In this document: piece by piece, positions 4,574 to 9,272 of the stretch
Position numbering within the stretch: position 1 is the first letter of the stretch
Layout of the letters: each line of letters opens with the position of its first letter
Assembly: GCA_963808125.1 (NCBI GenBank)
Contig: CAWEEP010000050.1
Coordinates: forward strand, 1-9,272
DNA length: 9,272 nt
Source of the DNA: CAWEEP01 sp963808125
Lineage (GTDB): Bacteria; Chloroflexota; Dormibacteria; Aeolococcales; Aeolococcaceae
Direction of reading: 5' to 3'
Notes under the pieces: generated by a model
Told to the model about the DNA's origin: nothing
Databases searched by the model: none
Seen by the model: only the letters and a program-made list of their open reading frames with translations
Position numbers and translations under genes: made by a program

Positions 4574-6035
4574 CTACCTGTTGACGACGGGGAACGTGGG
4601 TGCCAGCTTGATCCGGGTCGGGTCGAACCGGCCGCGTCCTCGCATGGTCGTCGGCTCGATGGCGACGGTCCCGAAGGCGGCCTGGATCACCATGCGCCGC
4701 TGGTCCGCGGACAGACCCGGCCATGCTTTGCGCAGCACCCCGGTGGCGCCGAGGTAGGGCGACAGCGCTCCGCGGTTCTCAGCCATCACGGCCCGACGCG
4801 CCGGCTCCTCGCGGGCCTTGAGCTCGAGCAGACGGCTCCGCCGTTCCGCCTCGGGGATCAGCCCGTCTGCCGCGTCGCTGAGGATGATGTCGCGCAGGCG
4901 CTCGATCCGCACCAGTTCCGCGGCTGCCCTACTGCCGGCCTGGTCGTCGCGCTGGCGGGCGATGGCCGCCAAGTCGGCGGTGTCCCCGTACAGGAACAGG
5001 GCCTCGGTCAGCACGTCCTCGAGCCGGGCCGCGTCGATCAGCGTCCCGCCGCAACTGGTGGAACTCGGGGCGCTTCATGCAGCGCCACTGGCGCGACCCT
5101 TGGCGCTTCGTGCACGAGTACATGGTCTGCCCACACCGCCCGCACTTGACCACCCCGGTCAGCCACAGGCGTCGGCGCGGCTCCACGGCGCGACCGTTGC
5201 GGCGGGCGTCCAGCGTCTTGACCGCGGCCCGCCACAGGTCCTCGGGGACCAGGTGCTTGGCGTTCGGCCGGCGCCAGGTCGGCTCGACGTCGGAGAGCAC
5301 CCCTCCATGCGTCGAGAAGCCCGCGTGCCGGCCGCTGCGCACCAGCTTGTCCAGCGTCGAAGCCGCCCACAGCCCGCTGGTCTCGCGCTTCTGGCAGCCT
5401 CGGGGACGGACGCCCTCGGCGTTCAGTCGGAGGGCGATCGACCGGCAACTCTGTCCGTCCACCACCCACTCCATCACCCGGCGCACCACGGCCATCTCCG
5501 CCGGGTCCGCCTCCCGCCGCGTCCGCCAGCCATACGGGGCGATCCCGCCGTGGGGCTCGCCGGCATTGCGCCGCTGCTCCTGCTGAGCCCGGACCCGGAC
5601 GCTCATCCCCGAGACCTCGTTGTCACCGACCGCGGCCAGCATCCGGGCGACAAGGGTGCCGGTCGGGGTGCTCAGGTCGAGCGGGGTGTCGTCGGTGCAC
5701 TCGATACGGATGCCGGTCGGGATCAGGGCCTCGAGCTCCACAGGCCGGCGGTAGAGCCGGTCCAGCTTGAAGACGAGCACGCCCGCCAACTGCCCAGCCT
5801 GGGCCGCCGCGAGCAGCGAGGCATACGCAGGTCGCGGCTGCCGGGAGTAGCGGGAGGCCGAGACGTCATTGTCGATGTAGATGCGTTCGGGAGCGACGAC
5901 CAGCCCCAGGCGGGCGGCCCGATCCTGAGCACGTTCTAGCTGGCGCTCGACGCCAGCCCCGTCTTTCCGGTCATCGCTGATCCGGGCGTACATGGCCCAG
6001 GCTTCCGTCTTAGGAGGGGTGGCGGCACTTGGCAT
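4574..6035 (-). pseudogene. Large serine recombinase (integrase), single frameshift
   Basis: This is the site-specific recombinase expected to integrate and excise the element. The first frame (6035-4929) gives 368 aa. The resolvase domain spans about 14-150, with YARIS containing the likely catalytic Ser20, and FKLDRLYRR in the active-site region. A recombinase domain spans about 165-280. A zinc ribbon begins with CGRC (298-301) and RC (319). After HQ (327) the frame is lost at 5053-5054; removing one T restores CGGTLIDAARLEDVLTEA and the coiled-coil/C-terminal domain, ending at 4574, for about 486 aa in total, a normal length. As written, the product lacks the last zinc ligand and the coiled coil. 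The break may be a true mutation, a sequencing error or recoding. ATG 6035 is favoured by TATGCTA just upstream; it lies about 30 bp inside the element's right end. Confidence 0.85.
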
Positions 6036-6045
6036 GGGCGGAGGA

Positions 6046-6052
6046 TAGCATA
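6046..6052 (-). promoter_or_regulatory. -10-like TATGCTA for the recombinase
   Basis: On the minus strand TATGCTA ends 10 nt before the recombinase ATG (6035), leaving essentially no leader. The heptamer is identical to the one preceding the gene at 4045. No convincing -35 is seen. The attR arm (6067-6077) lies directly upstream, so recombinase binding there could repress its own promoter (inference). Confidence 0.4.
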
Positions 6053-6066
6053 AAAGGGGGTCTTTT

Positions 6067-6086
6067 CCGCAACGTGGGATGCGCGA
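6067..6086. repeat. Proposed attR: inward arm plus core CGCGA
   Basis: CCGCAACGTGG (6067-6077) is followed by GATG and the core CGCGA (6082-6086). It is the mirror image of 668-687. When the element ends are joined through one core, the arms form an 11-bp inverted repeat centred on the core, as in an attP site. The remaining host sequence would then join 667 to 6087 as attB in the intergenic region upstream of dnaX. Confidence 0.6.
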
Positions 6087-6174
6087 CTACTTCCCCGCCG
6101 CCAGGAGCGCCGGCGGGGGAGCCGCGCCCCCGGCGGCGGGGCCCATCCGGCCGCGAGGGTGACCCGGCCCCGAG

Positions 6175-6180
6175 TATCGT
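6175..6180 (+). promoter_or_regulatory. Possible -10 (TATCGT) before dnaX
   Basis: TATCGT lies 8 nt before the GTG at 6189 with no Shine-Dalgarno sequence, the spacing expected of a leaderless transcript. No -35 match is evident. The GC-rich stretch 6095-6150 upstream can fold into imperfect hairpins, which might also influence transcription from the element side. Confidence 0.3.
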
Positions 6181-6188
6181 CGGGCGTC

Positions 6189-7988
6189 GTGACCGCCCTC
6201 TACCGGACGTACCGATCGGCGCGGCTGGACGAGCTCATCGGGCAGGAGCACATCGTCCGCACTCTGGGCAACGAGCTGCGCGCCGGAAGCCTGGCCCACG
6301 CCTATCTGTTCGCCGGCATCCGCGGCACCGGCAAGACCTCGGCGGCGAGGATCATCGCCCGCGCCGTCAACTGCGCGGCCCCGGTGGGCGGCGAGCCCTG
6401 CAATGCGTGCGCGGCCTGCCTGGAGATCCTCGACGGCAGCGCCGTCGATGTCCTGGAGATCGATGCCGCCAGCAACCGCGGCATCGACGAGATGCGCGAC
6501 CTGCGCGACAAGGTGCGCTACCTCCCGGCGCGACTGCGCACCAAGGTCTACATCATCGACGAGGCGCACATGCTGACCTCGGAGGCGTGGAACGCCTTCC
6601 TCAAGACGCTCGAGGAACCGCCGCCCCACGTGCTCTTCATCCTCTGCACGACCGAGCCGCACAAGGTGCCGGAGACGGTGCGCTCGCGCGTCCAGCGCTT
6701 CGACTTTCGCCGCGTCGGCGCCGCCGCCATCGCCGCACACCTGCTCCGCGTCGCCGCCGGCGAGGGCGTCGAGGTGGAGGGGAGCGCGGCGGAGCTGATC
6801 GCCCGCGCCTCCCAGGGCAGCGTCCGCGACGCCCTCTCCCTCCTCGACCAGTGCTTCGCTACCGGCGACCGGCCGGTCACCGTGGACACCTGCCGCCGCG
6901 CCCTCGGCCTGGCCCATCCCGACACCATCCGGGATCTGCTCCTCGGTCTGGCGGCCCACGACGCGGCGCGGGCGCTGCGCGCCGCGGCCAGTGCCTTCGA
7001 CGCCGGGGCGGACCCGCGCCAGCTGCTTCGCGAATGCGCCCGCCTGTCTCGGGCCGCCGAGCTGCACGCGGTCGGATTCGCCGAAGGGACCGGGCTCGAC
7101 GCCGACGAGGAGGCCTTCTGCCGGGAGCTCGCGTCCCAGGAGCCCGGCGGTTTCTGGCTCCGTGCCCTCGAGGAGACCGGTGCCGCCGAGCTGGCCCTGC
7201 GCCAGCCCGTGGACGCCCGCCTCCAGGTCGAGGCCTGCCTGCTGCGGTTGTGCCGGGACCGCGGCGGGACCGGCGGCCAGGTCCCCGCCGCGGTGGAGGC
7301 CCGTCTCCAGGCGCTGGAGCGCCGCGTCGAGCCCGAGGCGCCGGCCCGGGTGGCCCGCCACGCCGCCCCAGAGGCCGCCGCTCCTCCGCGGCGGGCGGAC
7401 GCCCCTCGGGCACCGTCAGCCCCCGCCCAGGCGCCCTCACCGCCCATCGCCGCGACTTCCGTCCCGGCGGCCCCGGTCGCCGCGGCGCCAGTCCCGGAGG
7501 AGGAGGAGGCGCCGCCCGCCGCGGGTGGAGCCGAGACCGGGACCCCCGGGCCCGAGCCGGGGACGGAGCCGCTCGTCTCCCTCGACGCCTGGCAGCGTGC
7601 CTGGCCGGCGTTGATCGACGCCGTCAACCGCCGCGACCGCGTCTTCGCCGGCATCCTCCGCGGCTGCAAGCCGGTCGAGGCGGACGCGGAGCGCCTGGTC
7701 GTCGGCGCCCCCTACGAATTCCACCTGAAGCAGATGCAGAACCCCGCCAAGGCCCCGGTGCTGGAGGGGGCGGTGCTGGCCGTCGCGGGCGGGTCGCGGG
7801 TGGTGACCACGCGCCTGGCGGGGGACACCGCCTCCGGGGCGGCCACCCCGGCGGCCGAGGGGCAGGGCGACGACCTCACCGGGGCCGTGCTGACGACCTT
7901 CGCCGGCAGCCGGGTGACCTCGTCCCGCCTGCGCGACCGGGCCCACGAAAAGGGCGATGGCGACCCGGGCGAGCCGTCCGCTGGGTAG
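6189..7988 (+). CDS. dnaX: DNA polymerase III subunit gamma/tau (599 aa)
   Basis: This is the clamp-loader ATPase of the replicative polymerase. GTG at 6189 gives the canonical start TALYRTYRSARLDELIGQEHI; an in-frame GTG at 6159 would add ten non-conserved residues. Walker A GIRGTGKT is at 43-50, zinc cysteines at 62, 71, 74 and 77, Walker B IIDEAHML at 122-129, sensor 1 CTTEPHK at 153-159, the Ser-Arg finger motif SRVQRF at 166-171 (usually SRCQ), and sensor 2 GSVRDALSLLDQ at 210-221. Collar domain III follows to about 380, then a Pro/Ala linker (381-463) and a tau-type C-terminal domain (LDAWQRAWPALIDAV onward). The tail appears to repeat: GAVLAVAGGSRVVTTRL at 527-543 and GAVLTTFAGSRVTSSRL at 565-581. 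I see no slippery A-run for a programmed gamma product. It is the first gene of the dnaX-ybaB-recR cluster. Confidence 0.97.
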   Translation: MTALYRTYRSARLDELIGQEHIVRTLGNELRAGSLAHAYLFAGIRGTGKTSAARIIARAVNCAAPVGGEPCNACAACLEILDGSAVDVLEIDAASNRGIDEMRDLRDKVRYLPARLRTKVYIIDEAHMLTSEAWNAFLKTLEEPPPHVLFILCTTEPHKVPETVRSRVQRFDFRRVGAAAIAAHLLRVAAGEGVEVEGSAAELIARASQGSVRDALSLLDQCFATGDRPVTVDTCRRALGLAHPDTIRDLLLGLAAHDAARALRAAASAFDAGADPRQLLRECARLSRAAELHAVGFAEGTGLDADEEAFCRELASQEPGGFWLRALEETGAAELALRQPVDARLQVEACLLRLCRDRGGTGGQVPAAVEARLQALERRVEPEAPARVARHAAPEAAAPPRRADAPRAPSAPAQAPSPPIAATSVPAAPVAAAPVPEEEEAPPAAGGAETGTPGPEPGTEPLVSLDAWQRAWPALIDAVNRRDRVFAGILRGCKPVEADAERLVVGAPYEFHLKQMQNPAKAPVLEGAVLAVAGGSRVVTTRLAGDTASGAATPAAEGQGDDLTGAVLTTFAGSRVTSSRLRDRAHEKGDGDPGEPSAG

Positions 7989-8022
7989 ACTGCAGACCAC
8001 ATTCACCACGAGGGAGGCGGCG

Positions 8023-8331
8023 TTGAACAACCCCAACATGCTCAAGCAGATCCAGCAGATGCAAACCCGCATGACCAAGTTGCAGGACGAGCTGGGCACG
8101 ATGACCGTAACCGGGACCTCCGGCGGGGGAGCCGTGGCGGTCACCGCCAACGGGCAGCAGCAGATCCAGGGCGTGGTCATCGACGCTGAGGCGCTGGGGG
8201 AGGGGGCGGAGCTGCTTTCCGACCTGGTCCTCGCCGCCGTCAACGCAGCCCTCGACCAGTCGCGGGAGATGGCGGCCAAGCACATGGGGCAGCTGACCGC
8301 GGGGCTGAACCTTCCCCCCGGGCTCCTCTGA
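8023..8331 (+). CDS. ybaB: YbaB/EbfC nucleoid-associated protein (102 aa)
   Basis: This small DNA-binding nucleoid protein is usually encoded between dnaX and recR. The TTG at 8023 is chosen because AGGGAGG (8011-8017) lies 5 nt upstream and the translation then begins LNNPNMLKQIQQMQTRMTKLQDELGTM, the typical N-terminal helix. An ATG at 8038 and an upstream frame from 7957 are less likely. The beta core follows: TVTGTSGGGAVAVTANGQQQIQGVVIDAEAL, where family members have G-x-V-x-V-x-x-x-G. A helix LLSDLVLAAVNAALDQSREMAAKHMGQL completes the fold, and the length is normal. It starts 34 bp after dnaX and ends 31 bp before recR, so all three are probably cotranscribed. It acts as a dimer on DNA; its precise role in recombination or replication is not settled. 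Confidence 0.93.
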   Translation: MNNPNMLKQIQQMQTRMTKLQDELGTMTVTGTSGGGAVAVTANGQQQIQGVVIDAEALGEGAELLSDLVLAAVNAALDQSREMAAKHMGQLTAGLNLPPGLL

Positions 8332-8362
8332 CGGCTGACCAGCCCGCCGAGCGCTGACCGTC

Positions 8363-8968
8363 GTGTCGCTGATCCCCGAATGCGTTGAACGCCTGGCTGC
8401 TGAGTTCGGTCGGCTGCCCGGAATCGGGCCCAAGACGGCGCAGCGCCTCACCTTCTTCTGCCTGCGGGCCGATCCCAACCTGGTGTCGCAGCTGTCCGGT
8501 GCCCTGGCCGGCCTCCGCTCCGAGGTGCGGCCCTGCTCGCGCTGCTACTTCATCGCCGACGGCGAACTGTGCGCCGTCTGCCGCAACCCCGGCCGTGACG
8601 CCTCGGTCGTCTGCGTCGTCGAGGACGCTCTCGACGTCCTCGCCGTGGAGCGGAGCGGGGAGTTCCACGGCCTGTACCACGTTCTGGGGGGAGCCCTCTC
8701 GCCGATCGAGGGGGTGGGCCCGGACCAGCTGCGGATCGCCGAGCTCGAGGCCCGGCTCCGCGAGGGGGAGGTGAGTGAGGTCGTCATCGCGACCGATCCC
8801 GACGTCGAGGGGGAGGCGACGGCCCATTTCCTCGCCGAGCGCCTGGCCGGGGCGGGGGTTCGGCTGACCCGCCTGGCCCACGGCCTGCCCGCCGGCGCCG
8901 ACCTCCAATACGCCGATGAGCTGACCGTGGCGCGGGCCTTCGCTGGGCGCCGGAGCCTGGAGGCCTGA
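8363..8968 (+). CDS. recR: Recombination mediator RecR (201 aa)
   Basis: RecR works with RecO (and RecF) to load RecA onto SSB-coated single-stranded DNA at gaps. The N-terminal helix-hairpin-helix reads ECVERLAAEFGRLPGIGPKTAQRLTFF (6-32). The C4 zinc finger has Cys58, Cys61, Cys70 and Cys73 (PCSRCYF to CAVC). The TOPRIM domain runs from VVCVVEDALDVLAVERSGEF (82-101) through YHVLGGALSPIEGVGP to VVIATDPDVEGEATAHFLAE, where many RecR proteins have ATNPTVEGEAT, so the Asn and Thr are Asp here. The typical ending LAHGLPAGADLQYADELTVARAFAGR is present. Length is normal. The GTG at 8363 gives the standard N-terminus but has no clear Shine-Dalgarno, so translation may be coupled to ybaB. Confidence 0.96.
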   Translation: MSLIPECVERLAAEFGRLPGIGPKTAQRLTFFCLRADPNLVSQLSGALAGLRSEVRPCSRCYFIADGELCAVCRNPGRDASVVCVVEDALDVLAVERSGEFHGLYHVLGGALSPIEGVGPDQLRIAELEARLREGEVSEVVIATDPDVEGEATAHFLAERLAGAGVRLTRLAHGLPAGADLQYADELTVARAFAGRRSLEA

Positions 8969-8987
8969 GCCGGCGGGCGGCGACTGT

Positions 8988-9008
8988 CCCCCGACCTGTC
9001 TCCGGGGG
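8988..9008. terminator. Weak hairpin after recR
   Basis: CCCCCG (8988-8993) pairs with CGGGGG (9003-9008) around a 9-nt loop, 20 bp after the recR stop. No T run follows, so it is at best a weak or factor-assisted terminator for the dnaX-ybaB-recR transcript. Confidence 0.3.
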
Positions 9009-9040
9009 TGTCCCAGGGCTGTATGGGCTGTCCGATCGGG

Positions 9041-9046
9041 TATGAT
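9041..9046 (+). promoter_or_regulatory. Possible upstream promoter -10 (TATGAT)
   Basis: TATGAT is a near-consensus -10 element. The candidate -35 (CTGTAT, 9019-9024, spacer 16) is poor. It would be the first of two tandem promoters for the downstream stable RNA operon, a common arrangement for rRNA genes. Confidence 0.35.
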
Positions 9047-9091
9047 GCCGCCCGCGACGGATGCGGAGCCGTCGTCTGTGGCCCTCCCGAG

Positions 9092-9120
9092 TTGACGAGG
9101 GGGTGCCGGAGCGGTACAAT
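9092..9120 (+). promoter_or_regulatory. Strong sigma70-type promoter
   Basis: The -35 TTGACG (9092-9097), a spacer of exactly 17 bp, and the -10 TACAAT (9115-9120) are each one mismatch from consensus or close to it. It is the best promoter in the window. It points out of the window to the right, with no open frame within 150 bp, which fits a stable RNA operon. Confidence 0.7.
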
Positions 9121-9204
9121 CCGCAGGTTGCCCGGGTGGGGACGTCCCCGCCAGAACCCGCACGGTGGAGTTCCCAACCACTTCGGCGTGCGAACGGGAA
9201 GATC

Positions 9205-9223
9205 CTTGACATTTGAAGAGTGG
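9205..9223 (+). promoter_or_regulatory. boxA-like rRNA leader motif
   Basis: CTTGACATTTGAAGAGTGG resembles the conserved leader/spacer string around antitermination boxA in Gram-positive-type rRNA operons (of the form TTGA-x-AACT-x-AATAGTG). TTGACA within it could instead be a -35, but no -10 follows at 16-18 bp. Recognition is by pattern only. Confidence 0.35.
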
Positions 9224-9272
9224 AGACGACTTTCCGCGAAGGCCCTGGGGCCCCGGCGTCAGCCGGGTCCCG

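Larger units (their letters stand above)
668..6086. mobile_element. Integrative element (about 5.4 kb) with serine recombinase and RepA-like ATPase
   Basis: The element is delimited by shared CGCGA cores and 11-bp inverted arms. It carries, from the right end leftward, a large serine recombinase, a remnant of a second recombinase, a plus-strand small gene, an HTH protein, a zinc-ribbon protein, a RepA-like ATPase, a repeat cluster, and three small genes ending in a scaffold-like protein. The recombinase lies about 30 bp inside the right end, as usual for serine-integrase elements. The insertion lies between a small unknown gene and dnaX and does not break either. No capsid, terminase, tail, conjugation or resistance gene is present, so a phage satellite, a minimal integrative plasmid or a decayed prophage are all possible. 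The recombinase frameshift suggests it may be stuck unless recoded or helped in trans. Confidence 0.65.
8969..9272. other. Non-coding region after recR, probable leader of a stable RNA operon
   Basis: There is no gene in these 304 bases. In order they hold the weak hairpin, a TATGAT -10-like element (9041-9046), a strong promoter (9092-9120), a 12-bp palindrome GGGGACGTCCCC (9138-9149), and a stretch CTTGACATTTGAAGAGTGG (9205-9223) resembling the boxA-type sequences of rRNA leaders and spacers. A strong promoter, a long leader without an open frame and this motif together suggest an rRNA operon beginning beyond the window (inference). Confidence 0.4.

Noticed and set aside
4818..5939. 373-codon plus-strand frame opposite the recombinase
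   Set aside because: It is antisense to the resolvase, recombinase and zinc-ribbon domains; the product is Pro/His/Arg-rich without a domain.
667..6160. Direct 10-bp match CCGCGAGGGT at 667-676 and 6151-6160 as att cores
   Set aside because: It is compatible with chance in GC-rich DNA, puts the right end close to the dnaX start, and lacks the symmetric arms that the CGCGA pairing explains.
6087..7361. 424-codon minus-strand frame opposite dnaX
   Set aside because: It is antisense to conserved dnaX motifs, with a low-complexity product and no ribosome binding site.
6029..8026. 665-codon plus-strand frame overlapping dnaX
   Set aside because: It is the +1 shadow of dnaX, giving an Arg/Pro/Gly-rich product, while the dnaX frame has all clamp-loader motifs.
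1..9272. CRISPR array
   Set aside because: There are no regularly spaced direct repeats of 23-40 bp; the only repeat cluster is made of 6-8 bp units in mixed orientation.

Overview
The window is high-GC bacterial DNA. It reads as a core replication/repair locus, dnaX - ybaB (ebfC) - recR, with a small integrated mobile element directly upstream. GTG and TTG starts, two genes with a -10-like hexamer just upstream of the start codon (leaderless style) and the high GC suggest an actinobacterium or a high-GC Chloroflexota/Dormibacterota-type organism. I cannot place it more precisely from sequence alone.

Layout. Bases 1-667 are the left flank: one small unrecognised gene (256-591) with visibly lower GC than the rest, and otherwise no supported feature. 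From about 668 to 6086 lies a proposed integrative element of about 5.4 kb. Its ends are defined by 11-bp inverted arms (677-687 and 6067-6077), each exactly 4 bp from a shared 5-bp core, CGCGA (668-672 and 6082-6086). Joining the ends gives a near-palindromic attP-like site. Between the ends, nearly everything is on the minus strand: a large serine recombinase next to the right end (6035 down to 4574, broken by one frameshift in its zinc ribbon), the 3' remnant of a second, divergent recombinase (4562-4434), an excisionase/MerR-type HTH protein, a small zinc-ribbon protein, a RepA-like RecA-fold ATPase, a repeat-rich control or origin-like region (1918-2025), and a three-gene operon ending in a protein that resembles phage scaffold-type proteins. 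One gene, at 4045-4437, runs on the plus strand, divergent from the HTH gene.

From 6087 to 9272 the sequence is host backbone. dnaX encodes the DNA polymerase III tau/gamma subunit, ybaB the small nucleoid-associated protein, and recR the recombination mediator; they are closely spaced on the plus strand. After recR, about 300 bp without a gene hold a strong sigma70-type promoter (TTGACG - 17 bp - TACAAT) and a stretch resembling an rRNA-operon leader, so a stable RNA operon probably begins just past the window.

Working model (inference): the element integrates in the intergenic region upstream of dnaX by serine recombination. The HTH protein controls the divergent promoters and may act as a directionality factor. 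The ATPase with the GTTGCG repeat/stem-loop region may give autonomous replication after excision. The scaffold-like protein hints at a phage-satellite or decayed-phage lifestyle. The recombinase frameshift may mean the copy is now immobile.
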